Origin: Phycisphaerales bacterium
GTDB lineage: Bacteria > Planctomycetota > Phycisphaerae > Phycisphaerales > SM1A02
Direction: 5' to 3'
NCBI GenBank assembly: GCA_030748575.1
Contig: JASMLR010000010.1
Span: 23,545 to 87,544, forward strand
Length of the DNA: 64,000 bases
Positions 18,705 through 27,022 of the stretch are shown in pieces; position 1 is the stretch's first letter, and each line of letters begins with the position of its first letter. The notes under the pieces were generated by a model, which saw only the letters and a list, made by a program, of their open reading frames with translations, ran no database searches and was not told the origin of the DNA. A program made the translations under genes and the position numbers.

Positions 18705-18920
18705 ATGGCCAAGGAGGAAAAGATCGTCCTCGACGCCGTCGTCACCGAGGCGCTGCCCGACACCAGGTTCATGGTTGAACTTGAGAACGGCCAGAAGATC
18801 CTCGCGTACATCAGCGGTCGAATGCGGAAGTTCTACATCCGCATTCTTCCCGGAGACACCGTCAAGGTCGAGATCAGTCCGTACGACATGACCAAGGGCC
18901 GCATCGTCTATCGCCAGTAG
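18705..18920 (+). CDS. infA: Translation initiation factor IF-1
   Basis: The 71-residue S1-type OB-fold protein has the standard features: [17 protein letters not shown] at the start and [14 protein letters not shown] at the end. It occupies the A site of the small subunit during initiation. Confidence 0.96.
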   Translation: MAKEEKIVLDAVVTEALPDTRFMVELENGQKILAYISGRMRKFYIRILPGDTVKVEISPYDMTKGRIVYRQ

Positions 18921-18938
18921 GACCTGGAGCAGAGCATC

Positions 18939-19055
18939 ATGAAAGTCAAAAGCAGCATCAAGAGGCGTACGCAGGATTGTCAGATCGTGATCCGAAAGGG
19001 TCGGCGGTACGTCATCAACAAGAAGAACCCCCGCCTTAAGCAGCGGCAGGGCTGA
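18939..19055 (+). CDS. rpmJ: 50S ribosomal protein L36, zinc-free form
   Basis: A 38-residue protein with the L36 frame, from the N-terminal [10 protein letters not shown] to the terminal KQRQG. The family's zinc ligands are C11, C14, C27 and H32/33; here only C14 remains, the others being Thr, Asn and Leu. This is the C- type of L36. It lies between infA and rpsM, as is usual. A GGACCTGGAG region precedes the ATG. Confidence 0.93.
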   Translation: MKVKSSIKRRTQDCQIVIRKGRRYVINKKNPRLKQRQG

Positions 19056-19077
19056 ACGAGTTCACGGAGCGAGACAC

Positions 19078-19455
19078 ATGCCACGTATTGCAGGCATCGA
19101 TATTCCAGAGAAGAAGAAGGTTCGGTACGCCCTCCGGTACATCCACGGAATCGGCCCGAGGTTCGCGGACGACATCCTCGAGCAGGCCGGCGTGAATCCC
19201 GACACACGTGCCGCGGACCTGACCGAAGCCGAAGTGGTTGCGATCGCAGGACTCGTTGACGACAACTACATCGTCGAGGGTGCGCTCCGCCGCCAGGTGG
19301 CTCAGAACATTCAGCGGTTGCGGGATATTCGCAGCTACAGAGGTGACCGGCACCGCCGCGGACTTCCCGTTCGAGGGCAGCGGACCAAGTGCAACGCGCG
19401 AACTCGCAAGGGCAAGAAGCGGACGGTCGCAGGCAAGAAGGGCGTCAAGGCCTGA
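19078..19455 (+). CDS. rpsM: 30S ribosomal protein S13
   Basis: The 125-residue product begins [18 protein letters not shown] and ends with the basic tail typical of S13, including [20 protein letters not shown]. It contacts the P-site tRNA and S19 in the head of the small subunit. Confidence 0.97.
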   Translation: MPRIAGIDIPEKKKVRYALRYIHGIGPRFADDILEQAGVNPDTRAADLTEAEVVAIAGLVDDNYIVEGALRRQVAQNIQRLRDIRSYRGDRHRRGLPVRGQRTKCNARTRKGKKRTVAGKKGVKA

Positions 19456-19509
19456 CCTTGAGTTGAGACGAAAGAGGATCTGTCCGGCTACCGCCCGGAG
19501 AAAGCACCC

Positions 19510-19881
19510 ATGGCAAAGAAGAAAGTCAGAAAGAACATCGGCAAGGCGATCGTCCATGTGACGGCCTCCTTCAACAACACGATCATCACGTTCACGGATC
19601 TCAGCGGCGAAACGCTCTGTTGGGATTCGGCCGGGACGGTCGGGTTCAAGGGCGCCCGCAAGGCCACACCGTTCGCAGCGACACGCGCGGCGGAGCGGTC
19701 TGCCTCCAAGGCAAAGCGTATGGGTGTCCGTGAGGTGGAAGTCCGCGTCAAGGGGCCGGGTGGCGGGCGTGAGTCCGCGATCACCGGCCTCGACCACGCC
19801 GGTCTCACCGTGACCGCCGTCGAGGATCACACGCCGATTCCGCACAATGGATGTCGGCCAAGAAAGCAACGCCGCTGCTGA
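19510..19881 (+). CDS. rpsK: 30S ribosomal protein S11
   Basis: The 123-residue product has [19 protein letters not shown] and the closing [16 protein letters not shown] motif of S11, part of the platform of the small subunit. In most bacteria rpsD follows; here the next 142 bases are non-coding and rpsD is at 51023-51622. Confidence 0.97.
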   Translation: MAKKKVRKNIGKAIVHVTASFNNTIITFTDLSGETLCWDSAGTVGFKGARKATPFAATRAAERSASKAKRMGVREVEVRVKGPGGGRESAITGLDHAGLTVTAVEDHTPIPHNGCRPRKQRRC

Positions 19882-19891
19882 GCGGCTGGAT

Positions 19892-19962
19892 CGAGCCGGC
19901 CCCACGTAGGGGCCACCCGGCTCGGGCGCAGAAGGGGATCGTCTCCATGCAGTGGAGAGACG
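19892..19962 (+). ncRNA. Two-hairpin leader between rpsK and rpoA
   Basis: CGAGCCGG (19892-19899) pairs with CCGGCTCG (19917-19924); inside, CCCC (19900-19903) pairs with GGGG (19909-19912) around a five-base loop with a four-base bulge. A second stem pairs CGTCTCC (19940-19946) with GGAGA/CG (19954-19962) with a two-base bulge. They lie in the 142-base gap where rpsD is normally found. No T-run follows, so a terminator is unlikely; a control or processing element for rpoA and rplQ is plausible but inferred. Confidence 0.4.
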
Positions 19963-20023
19963 GTCTACCGAGAACCCCGAATCGGTTTCCATCAGGAAGT
20001 ACCACTGCGATCTGGAGTGTCCC

Positions 20024-21049
20024 ATGCACGTTCGATGGAGAGGTCTGGAACTGCCCGCCAAGGTCGATGTCGACCCGGCTTCACGTACTGACTCGTTTGC
20101 TCGCTTTACCGTCGAGCCGCTTGAGCGCGGCTTCGGGACGACGATTGGCAACAGCCTGCGTCGCATTCTGCTGAGCAGCATTGAGGGCGCCGCCATCACG
20201 ACCGTCTCGGTCGGTGGGGTGGAGCATGAGTTCACCACGATTTCGGGCATGAAGGAAGACGTCACCGACCTCCTGCTGAACCTCAAGGGCATGGTGGTCG
20301 CAGTCGACAGTGACGAGGACGGGCCTCGCACCATGAAGCTTCACGCCAGCGGCCCGGGATCGGTCACTGCTGATCTCATTGAAGCCGATCCGGCCATCCG
20401 CATTCTGAACCCGGAGCACCTGATCGCCACGCTGACCGACGCGGTTGATCTCGACATCACGATGTCCGTCAGCCGGGGCCGGGGCTACTCGCCGGCGACC
20501 GACCGCCACGTGCGAAGCGCCGACGAGCAGGTCATCGGCGAGATTCAGGTCGATGCCATTTACAGCCCGGTCCTGCGAGTTCGTTTCCGTGTCGAGGACA
20601 CACGCGTCGGCCAGAAGACGAACTTCGACCGGCTGGTTCTCGACGTGTGGACCGATGGAACGGTCACGCCGGAGATGGCGCTGACCGAGGCAGCCAAGAT
20701 CCTGCGGAAGCACCTCAATCCGTTCGTTCAGGTCGAAGAGCCCGGCGACGTGCGGATTTCCGAGCATGCAGCGGCTGCCGCAGCCGTCGATGACGACCTG
20801 ATCAAGAAGCTGAACATGACTGCGGCGGATTTGGATTTGACCGTTCGCTCAAACAACTGCCTGGAGTCGGCACAGATCGCAACCGTTGCAGACCTTGTGA
20901 CGCGAAGCGAAGCCGAACTGCTCGCGCTGCGGTCCTTTGGAAAGACGTCGCTTCGCGAGGTCGTCAAGAAACTGGAAGATATGGGTCTGACGCTCGGAAT
21001 GCGTCTGCCCGAGGGCTATGAGGCCCCGGAGTCGGCCTACACCGGCTGA
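20024..21049 (+). CDS. rpoA: DNA-directed RNA polymerase subunit alpha
   Basis: The 341-residue product contains the alpha N-terminal dimerisation domain (RGFGTTIGNSLRRILLSSIEG) and the C-terminal helix-hairpin-helix domain (SELELRS-like region with LLALRSFGKTSLREVVKKL) that binds UP elements and activators. ATG 20024 is chosen: a GGAG box lies seven bases upstream, and the resulting N-terminus with RWRGLEL agrees with what I recall for planctomycete alpha subunits. An in-frame ATG at 19952 falls inside the structured leader. Confidence 0.95.
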   Translation: MHVRWRGLELPAKVDVDPASRTDSFARFTVEPLERGFGTTIGNSLRRILLSSIEGAAITTVSVGGVEHEFTTISGMKEDVTDLLLNLKGMVVAVDSDEDGPRTMKLHASGPGSVTADLIEADPAIRILNPEHLIATLTDAVDLDITMSVSRGRGYSPATDRHVRSADEQVIGEIQVDAIYSPVLRVRFRVEDTRVGQKTNFDRLVLDVWTDGTVTPEMALTEAAKILRKHLNPFVQVEEPGDVRISEHAAAAAAVDDDLIKKLNMTAADLDLTVRSNNCLESAQIATVADLVTRSEAELLALRSFGKTSLREVVKKLEDMGLTLGMRLPEGYEAPESAYTG

Positions 21050-21106
21050 GCGAATACAGACACCCGAACCCTGCCGTGAGGCAAGGTGACGGTGAGGAGA
21101 TGAGTC

Positions 21107-21859
21107 ATGCGGAATCGCATCCAAGGCAAGCAACTCAGTCGCGATAGTGAACATCGCCGCGCCATGTTGCGCAATCTGGCCGCCGGGCTCTTTGAGCACG
21201 GCCAGGTTGAGACGACGATGCCCAAGGCAAAGGCAGTCCAGCCTTTCATCGAGAAGATCATCACGGCTGCCAAGAAGGGCGGTCTCAATGCCAGACGGCA
21301 GATTGAGGCAAGGCTGAACGATCGGAAGATCCACGCCTGGGTCGCCGACCCGAACGTACCGGACTCCCGCAAGGAGAACGCCTGGTTCGACCTTCCGGAC
21401 GCGTCGGACATTGAGTTCAACCGGTATGGCGAACTGCGCAAGGCGCCCCGCCTGGTGCAGCACATCATGACGGCAGTGGCAGACCGCTTCCGCGACCGTG
21501 ACGGCGGCTACACCCGCATTGTGCGGACGGGCCGCCACCGGCTCGGTGACGGTGGCGACATCGTCGTGTTGCAACTCGTCGGCGAAGAAGAGGGTGCCCA
21601 GATTGGTGGAGGCACCTCGACGCGGCGAAAGCAGGCAGATCGCCGGACGGCGTTTGCGGCCTCGCTCCGCAAGGACCAGCCGGCGGAGGGCGAAGCAGAC
21701 GAGCCCATCGAGGCGGAGGCCGAAGTCGCCGCCGACGAGGGCGTCCAGGAAGCCGCCGCCGATGCGCCCGAGACTGGCGTCGATACCGCGGCCGAGTCCA
21801 GCGAAGCGACCACTGACGACGCCGAGAAGACCGAGGGCGGCGAGGCGTCCGAAGGCTGA
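21107..21859 (+). CDS. rplQ: 50S ribosomal protein L17 with long acidic extension
   Basis: Residues 1 to about 150 are a normal L17 (RNIQGKQLSRDSEHRRAMLRN-like start, then the GGYTRIVRTGRHRLGDGGD segment), although the middle has an insertion with HAWVADPNVPDSRKENAWF. The last hundred residues are a low-complexity tail dominated by Glu, Ala and Asp, ending EASEG. Bacterial L17 is usually 120-130 residues, so this is nearly twice the size. It closes the ribosomal operon and is followed by a hairpin. Confidence 0.93.
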   Translation: MRNRIQGKQLSRDSEHRRAMLRNLAAGLFEHGQVETTMPKAKAVQPFIEKIITAAKKGGLNARRQIEARLNDRKIHAWVADPNVPDSRKENAWFDLPDASDIEFNRYGELRKAPRLVQHIMTAVADRFRDRDGGYTRIVRTGRHRLGDGGDIVVLQLVGEEEGAQIGGGTSTRRKQADRRTAFAASLRKDQPAEGEADEPIEAEAEVAADEGVQEAAADAPETGVDTAAESSEATTDDAEKTEGGEASEG

Positions 21860-21898
21860 AGCGCTTCGAGCCCCCCCCGAGCATTGTTGACTTCTGCG

Positions 21899-21924
21899 CG
21901 CCCGCTCCCTCCCCGGGGCGGGCG
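21899..21924. terminator. Terminator-like hairpin after the ribosomal operon
   Basis: CGCCCGCTCC (21899-21908) pairs with GGGGCGGGCG (21915-21924), ten pairs including one G-T, with a six-base loop. It lies between the convergent ends of rplQ and the sulfotransferase-like gene and could serve both. The T-run is poor, so its strength is uncertain. Confidence 0.5.
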
Positions 21925-21973
21925 TGCTGCATTCTTGAGCGGGATCGGCCCGGGCCACCCTGCGGCGGCGGCG

Positions 21974-22828
21974 TCAGCCCTCGGTCCAGCGTGCCCGCAT
22001 CGTGGCGACTTCATCTGGCGAGAAGAAGTGCCGGGTGACCGGCGCGTTGTAGAGCCGGTCCAGCAGGCTGCGGGGGATGGTCAGGTGCTGCTTGAACGCC
22101 CGGTATTGGCTGGCGTACTTCTTGGTGCTGCCAACGTTGCTCCGGGGGAGGGGCGGCATGTCCACGCCAAGAAAGGTGGAGAGCGCCTCCTGTTTGCCTT
22201 CGTCCGGGAGATCCGTCCGCATGATGAGCAGGGACCAGTGATCCGAGGGAATGATCGTCCACCGTCGAGCCGTGTCAAAGGGTGAAGCGAAGACGTCGAT
22301 GCCCGTGGTGTCTTCGATCTCGGTCTGAAACCAGGTGAGCGGTTCGTCGTGCTCAAACACCCGGTGAAAGCCGTCAATCAGGTTCTCGGCGGAGACCCGC
22401 TCGTGGGCGGCTCGCATGCCCCAGATGTCATCCAGGTGCTGGAAGTACGACGAGACATTCCGCGCAAGCGGGTCGCGGACCATCGTGACCACCCTGGAAG
22501 CCAGTCGCGGCTCGACAATCCGGTCATAGAGCATGGCCCCGAAGTGGTGCCGGTCCCCATAGCGGTTCGACTTCCGTCGCGATTCGTCGATGATGCCTGC
22601 CTTGTGCTGCAGGTTTCGCCGAGTCCACCAGTGCGACTGGAACACGCGAATCCCCTCCATCGCCTCCAGGGCGTCGCGAACGGAACTGGAGCCCACCTTT
22701 CCCATCTGATGGAGCAGCACGAGTTCGTCACGGCTGGCGACGGCCCGGTCAAGGATGCGTTGGTCACGGATCCTGTGCCGCCAGGCTCGGATGCGTCGTC
22801 GGAGTGGTTTCTTGATCGTCTTCTGCAC
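21974..22828 (-). CDS. Sulfotransferase-like protein (putative capsular polysaccharide synthesis family)
   Basis: The 284-residue product has an N-terminal P-loop-like LLHQMGKVGSSSVRDALE motif, which in sulfotransferases binds the 5'-phosphosulfate of PAPS, and a later VVTMVRDPLARNVSSYFQ motif that matches the 3'-phosphate-binding element. The pattern fits the NKWYS / putative capsular polysaccharide synthesis family rather than classical heparan sulfotransferases. Transfer of sulfate to a cell-surface glycan is inferred. GTG 22828 is chosen with a GGAG box ten bases upstream; the open frame further upstream translates a tandem DNA repeat and has no conserved content. Confidence 0.7.
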   Translation of the reverse strand: MQKTIKKPLRRRIRAWRHRIRDQRILDRAVASRDELVLLHQMGKVGSSSVRDALEAMEGIRVFQSHWWTRRNLQHKAGIIDESRRKSNRYGDRHHFGAMLYDRIVEPRLASRVVTMVRDPLARNVSSYFQHLDDIWGMRAAHERVSAENLIDGFHRVFEHDEPLTWFQTEIEDTTGIDVFASPFDTARRWTIIPSDHWSLLIMRTDLPDEGKQEALSTFLGVDMPPLPRSNVGSTKKYASQYRAFKQHLTIPRSLLDRLYNAPVTRHFFSPDEVATMRARWTEG

Positions 22829-22946
22829 GTGTGGTTGGCTCCGGGCTGCGCGACGATATCTGATCGTGGGCGGCGCCGCCCGAGACGGGAGAAGGGGGGC
22901 TCCGCCTGAGCATCCCGCGGGGTTTGGCGGCCCCACGGATCGGCAG

Positions 22947-23064
22947 GGCACAGGCCCGCCGGCCCGTCCCAAGTAAGGCACAGGCCCGCCGGCCCGTCCC
23001 AAGTAAGGCACAGGCCCGCCGGCCCGTCCCAAGTAAGGCACAGGCCCGCCGGCCCGTCCCAAGT
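22947..23064. repeat. 30-bp tandem repeat, four copies
   Basis: A 30-base unit beginning GGCACAGGCCCGCCGGCCCG and ending TCCCAAGTAA is repeated at 22947-22976, 22977-23006, 23007-23036 and 23037-23064. The first three are identical; the fourth lacks only the last two bases. The array lies between the divergent sulfotransferase-like gene and pheS and ends five bases before the pheS -10 box. Confidence 0.95.
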
Positions 23065-23068
23065 TCCG

Positions 23069-23074
23069 TATCCT
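23069..23074 (+). promoter_or_regulatory. -10 box of pheS, leaderless type
   Basis: TATCCT ends seven bases before the ATG at 23082, with no Shine-Dalgarno sequence in between. The -35 position falls inside the last copy of the tandem repeat and has no recognisable hexamer. Confidence 0.5.
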
Positions 23075-23081
23075 GCCTCCC

Positions 23082-24062
23082 ATGCTTGCGGAACTGGACA
23101 CCATCGAGGGCGAGGCGCTACAGGCCCTCGCCGACGCCTCCGACAGCCCCGCGATCGAAGCGTGGCGGATCGAGTGGCTCGGCACCAAGGGCCGGCTCAA
23201 GGGCCTGATGGGCCGGATGAAGGACGTTGAGCCCGGCGATCGGCCCGCCTTTGGTCAGCGGGTGAATGCGCTCAAACAGTCGCTCAATGCGGCGTTCGAG
23301 CAGCGGCAGGCTGCCAGCAGCAAGGCCGCCTCGGGGCCGCCCATGGACGTCACGGAGCCCGGCGAGCCGATGGGGCTCGGGCGGCGGCACATCATCAGCC
23401 GGACGATTGCCGAGATTCTGGAAGTCTTCGCCCGGATGGGCTTTGAGCCCGCGACGGGACCCGAGGTCGAAGACGAGTGGCACAACTTCACCGCGCTCAA
23501 CGTGCCGGAAGATCACCCGGCGCGAGCCCCCATCGACAACTTCTATCTGGAAGGCGGCGGCATGCTTCGCTCGCAGACGTCGACCGTCCAGATTCGTGTG
23601 CTGGAGCAGACACCTCCTCCTGTTCGCATCGTTGCGGCGGGTCGGGTGTACCGACCCGACACGCACGACGCCACGCACTACAGCATGTTTCACCAGGTCG
23701 AGGGGCTGTACGTTGACCGGGGCGTCACGCTGGTCGATCTCAAGGCCACCTTGCTCGGATTTGCGCACGCCTACTTCGGCGAGGCTGCCGAGGTTCGCAT
23801 GCGACCGAGTTACTTCCCGTTCACCGAGCCGTCGGCCGAGGTGGACATGAAGATGCGCATCAAGGATCGATGGCAGTGGGTGGAACTCGGGGGATGTGGC
23901 ATGGTCGACCCCAACGTCCTGACGGCGGTGGGCGTCGATCCCGAAGAATTCACGGGCTTTGCGTTTGGCCTTGGCGTCGAGCGGATCGCGATGCGGAAAT
24001 ACGGTATCGCCGACATCCGCTGGCTCTACGAGAACGACGCCCGCTTTCTCAGACAGTTCTAG
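23082..24062 (+). CDS. pheS: Phenylalanyl-tRNA synthetase alpha subunit
   Basis: The 326-residue catalytic subunit has an N-terminal coiled-coil arm and the class II core with the GPEVEDEWHNFTALN, DTHDATHYSMFHQVEG and FPFTEPSAEVDM motifs, ending with motif 3 in GFAFGLGVERIAM. The beta subunit pheT, often next door, is not in this window. Position behind the repeat array and a leaderless promoter is described separately. Confidence 0.96.
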   Translation: MLAELDTIEGEALQALADASDSPAIEAWRIEWLGTKGRLKGLMGRMKDVEPGDRPAFGQRVNALKQSLNAAFEQRQAASSKAASGPPMDVTEPGEPMGLGRRHIISRTIAEILEVFARMGFEPATGPEVEDEWHNFTALNVPEDHPARAPIDNFYLEGGGMLRSQTSTVQIRVLEQTPPPVRIVAAGRVYRPDTHDATHYSMFHQVEGLYVDRGVTLVDLKATLLGFAHAYFGEAAEVRMRPSYFPFTEPSAEVDMKMRIKDRWQWVELGGCGMVDPNVLTAVGVDPEEFTGFAFGLGVERIAMRKYGIADIRWLYENDARFLRQF

Positions 24063-24083
24063 ATTCGTGGAGCGTACTCACCA

Positions 24084-24668
24084 ATGATGCAGTTCGAGAG
24101 TATGGAGCCTGCTTCTCTGGAGTCCCCATATGCTCAGGTGCAGCCCGTGCCGCAGTGGGTTGGCGTTGTGTCCATCGTCATAGGCATTCTGGGCCTGCTC
24201 TGCTGGGGTGGGTCGGCGGCGATGACCATCGCGGCGTCGAGCATGCAGGGCATGATGGAGGGCGCCCCGCAGCTGTCCGCTGCCCATAGAACCTTCGAGT
24301 TCGCGGTGTCCATCGCAGGGGTGGTGCTGGGCCTCTGGCTGATCGCTGCGGGTTCCGGGATCGCCTCCGGGAGGCCATGGGGACGGCGCGGTGTGCGACT
24401 CTGGGGCATCGTCAGGCTCGCCGTCGCCATCGTGGGCTTGCTCGGTGCGCTGTATTGGATCGATGAAGTCGTCGCTGCCTCGGAGTACGCGCTGGCGCAA
24501 CAGGCGGCGGAGGCTGCCGACGCTGGCGCCACGCATGCCGAGTCGCCGGAGATCACCGCGGACGCGTTGTCGGCAATTACGATTGTGTTTGCCTTCATGC
24601 AGACGGTCGCTATCAGCATCTGGCCGATTGTGGTGCTTGTCGTCACACGAAAGCGATGTGGAACGTGA
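24084..24668 (+). CDS. Small membrane protein of unknown function
   Basis: The 194-residue product has four likely membrane segments (around residues 25-48, 75-95, 108-126 and 165-187) and cytoplasmic-type tails. No family is recognised. It fits between pheS and tyrS; the last 13 bases overlap the tyrS start region, so the three may be co-transcribed. Two adjacent ATG codons (24084 and 24087) are possible starts. Confidence 0.6.
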   Translation: MMQFESMEPASLESPYAQVQPVPQWVGVVSIVIGILGLLCWGGSAAMTIAASSMQGMMEGAPQLSAAHRTFEFAVSIAGVVLGLWLIAAGSGIASGRPWGRRGVRLWGIVRLAVAIVGLLGALYWIDEVVAASEYALAQQAAEAADAGATHAESPEITADALSAITIVFAFMQTVAISIWPIVVLVVTRKRCGT

Positions 24669-25987
24669 GCGGTGTGAAGCCTTATCTTGAGACGCTCGAG
24701 TGGCGGGGCATGCTCCACCAGACAACGGCCGATGAGCCGCTCAAGGCTTGGCTCGCCGGTGGAATGCGGACTGCCTACTGCGGCTGGGATCCAACGGCCG
24801 ACAGTCTGACGATCGGCAACCTTGTCCCGATCATGCTGCTCGGGCACTGGCAGCGGTGCGGTCACCGTCCGGTCGTGCTCTGCGGAGGCGGAACCGGATT
24901 GATTGGCGATCCTTCCGGCAAGGATGCCGAGCGGTCCCTGCAGTCACGGGAGCAGGTGACCGCCAACGTGGCGGCGCTGAAACGAATCTTCTCCCGAGTG
25001 ATTGCCTTTGACTCCGGGGCCGCCAATGACGCGATGCTTGTCGACAACGCGGATTGGTTGTGTGACCTTCGCTACATTGACGTCCTTCGTGATGTCGGCA
25101 AGCACTTCTCCGTCAACGCGATGATTCAGAAGGACTCGGTTCGGGATCGCCTGCACAACCGGGAGCAGGGCATCTCCTACACGGAGTTCTCGTACATGCT
25201 GCTTCAGGCCTACGACTTCCTGCATCTGCGGCAAGCCTGCGACTGCACCGTGCAGATTGCCGGGTCGGATCAGTACGGCAACATCGTCGGAGGCATCGAC
25301 CTGATTCGCCGCGAGATGCAGGGCCGGCCCGAAGAGGAGCCTCGCGGATTTGGAATCACCGCGCCGCTGATCACCAAGGCCGACGGATCGAAGTTTGGCA
25401 AGACTGAGTCCGGCGCCGTCTGGCTGACGGCGGATCGAACCAGCCCCTGGGCCTTCCATCAGTTCTGGCGGAATGCCTCGGATGCCGATGTTGGTCGGTT
25501 CCTTCGGTTCTTCACCTTCCTGGACCGTTCAACGATTGAAGACATCGAGCGGCGGCATGAAGCTGCGCCGCACGAGCGGCTTGCCCAGCAGACGCTGGCG
25601 GCCGAGGTCACGCGCATGATGCACGGAGAGGACGAACTTGCCAGCGTGGAGGCTGCGGCTGCGGCCCTCTTCTCCGGCAGCATTCGATCGCTGGATGACG
25701 CGATGCTCGATGCAGTCTTTGCCGACGTCCCGGCAAGCGACCACGCTCGGAGTCTGCTGGAAGGAGCGGGGACTCCGCTGCTCGAACTGCTTGCCCAAAC
25801 CGGACTGGCCAAGTCCAAGCGGGAGGCTCGGGCGTTTCTCTCAGACGGCAGCATCTCGATCAACGGAGACAAAGTCGCCGGCGACGAGGCGTTGGACCGC
25901 CAACTGACCCAGCGTGATTTGCTGCACGGCCGCGCGATCCTGCTTCGGCGCGGCCGCAAGGCGTGGCACTGCACACGCTGGTCCTGA
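24656..25987 (+). CDS. tyrS: Tyrosyl-tRNA synthetase
   Basis: A class I synthetase of 443 residues with the TyrRS core: CGWDPTADSLTIGNL, the tyrosine-binding YTEFSYMLLQAYDF and GSDQYGNI segments, and the KFGKTESGAVWL (KMSKS-type) loop. The C-terminal S4-like RNA-binding domain is seen near residue 370-430. The HIGH signature is altered: the first His is Thr and the last His is Asn. Start could be ATG 24656 or GTG 24665, the latter overlapping the previous stop in the usual GTGA manner. Confidence 0.93.
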   Translation: MWNVSGVKPYLETLEWRGMLHQTTADEPLKAWLAGGMRTAYCGWDPTADSLTIGNLVPIMLLGHWQRCGHRPVVLCGGGTGLIGDPSGKDAERSLQSREQVTANVAALKRIFSRVIAFDSGAANDAMLVDNADWLCDLRYIDVLRDVGKHFSVNAMIQKDSVRDRLHNREQGISYTEFSYMLLQAYDFLHLRQACDCTVQIAGSDQYGNIVGGIDLIRREMQGRPEEEPRGFGITAPLITKADGSKFGKTESGAVWLTADRTSPWAFHQFWRNASDADVGRFLRFFTFLDRSTIEDIERRHEAAPHERLAQQTLAAEVTRMMHGEDELASVEAAAAALFSGSIRSLDDAMLDAVFADVPASDHARSLLEGAGTPLLELLAQTGLAKSKREARAFLSDGSISINGDKVAGDEALDRQLTQRDLLHGRAILLRRGRKAWHCTRWS

Positions 25988-26008
25988 GATGCTCTGCAGG
26001 CTCCCGGC

Positions 26009-27022
26009 CTATTCGACGCTCCGGATGACCAGATCGACCATCGGATGCGGATCGTCCTTCAGTGAGCCGGCGATCGGAGTGGCCTCGCCGCTCGTTCGAA
26101 CGATGGCGAAGAAGGACACCGCCTTCTGTTCAAGCTGACGCTCTTTGTCGCGGGTGCTCAGGTGGACCACGGCAATGACCTGTGCTTTGCCTGCCTCTAC
26201 TTCCGCGATCGCATCGGGTGAGGCTTCAATGTCCACGTCGGCGAGCAGGGGGCTGGCCAGTTCGACGTGATACAGCCCGAAGTCTTCCGGCGACGAGACG
26301 ACCTGCACCCGAACCTTCGGCACGGTCGCGCGGCGTTGCCTGGCCACCAGCTGGAACGACACTCGGGCGGTGGGAGGGTCGATGGTCGCCGAGCCTCCGA
26401 CTCGGACGGAGTCCGGAAGTTGAAGCGCCCCATCGACGGTATGGAGCACGCCCGGCTCGAGCCGAAGCACGTCGCGGGGATCAACAATGGCGTCCACGAC
26501 GAGTCGGTCGGGCAGCTCGTGTACCAAGCTGCGGGGGACGGTAACCGACACCTCGGTGGGCGCAATCGAGACGTCCTGAACCGTCGACGTCGTCTGGATG
26601 TCCGCCCGTGTGACCGCCGTTCGGGTGACGAACTCCGTGACATCCACGGAGAACCGTGGCGGTTCGACCGAAAGGATGGACACGCCTGTGTCCCGCATGG
26701 CATCGAGGGCCTGAATTCGGTCCGCGAGATCGTCGATCTCCTGCCGCCCGTGCTCGGCGGGAAGTGGCACCGTCAGCGGGGCGCTTGTGAGCAGCCCGCG
26801 GGCCTCTCTGACGGCGATCGCCGGCCCTTCGAGCATGACCGTCACGGGAATCTGATCCGGAGACACCTGGAACCGATCACCCGCCGAGTCGCTCGCGACG
26901 GTGAAGTCCAGCCGCCCTGCCACCGTCTCGACCTGCCGCGTCTTGGCCGCGGCCAGGATCCAGATGAGAAGGGTGACGATGGTGACGACCACATAGGTGC
27001 CGGACTGGCGAGGAAGGCTCAT
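26009..27022 (-). CDS. YbbR-domain protein, CdaR-like
   Basis: The 337-residue product has one N-terminal membrane segment (residues 9-28) and an extracytoplasmic part with about three YbbR-type beta domains, seen in repeated VPVTV-x-L, V-x-P and FSVDVTE patterns. In Firmicutes the YbbR protein CdaR binds and tunes the diadenylate cyclase CdaA. Its start overlaps the end of the cdaA gene by four bases, which supports the same partnership here. Converges with tyrS across 21 bases. Confidence 0.8.
   Translation of the reverse strand: MSLPRQSGTYVVVTIVTLLIWILAAAKTRQVETVAGRLDFTVASDSAGDRFQVSPDQIPVTVMLEGPAIAVREARGLLTSAPLTVPLPAEHGRQEIDDLADRIQALDAMRDTGVSILSVEPPRFSVDVTEFVTRTAVTRADIQTTSTVQDVSIAPTEVSVTVPRSLVHELPDRLVVDAIVDPRDVLRLEPGVLHTVDGALQLPDSVRVGGSATIDPPTARVSFQLVARQRRATVPKVRVQVVSSPEDFGLYHVELASPLLADVDIEASPDAIAEVEAGKAQVIAVVHLSTRDKERQLEQKAVSFFAIVRTSGEATPIAGSLKDDPHPMVDLVIRSVE

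Noticed and set aside
22947..23064. CRISPR-like array
   Set aside because: The 30-base units are directly adjacent with no spacers, and no cas gene is present.
22829..23200. Longer N-terminus of the sulfotransferase-like protein
   Set aside because: The extension would translate the tandem repeat as a ten-residue repeat and run into pheS; a GTG with a ribosome-binding site at 22828 fits the family.
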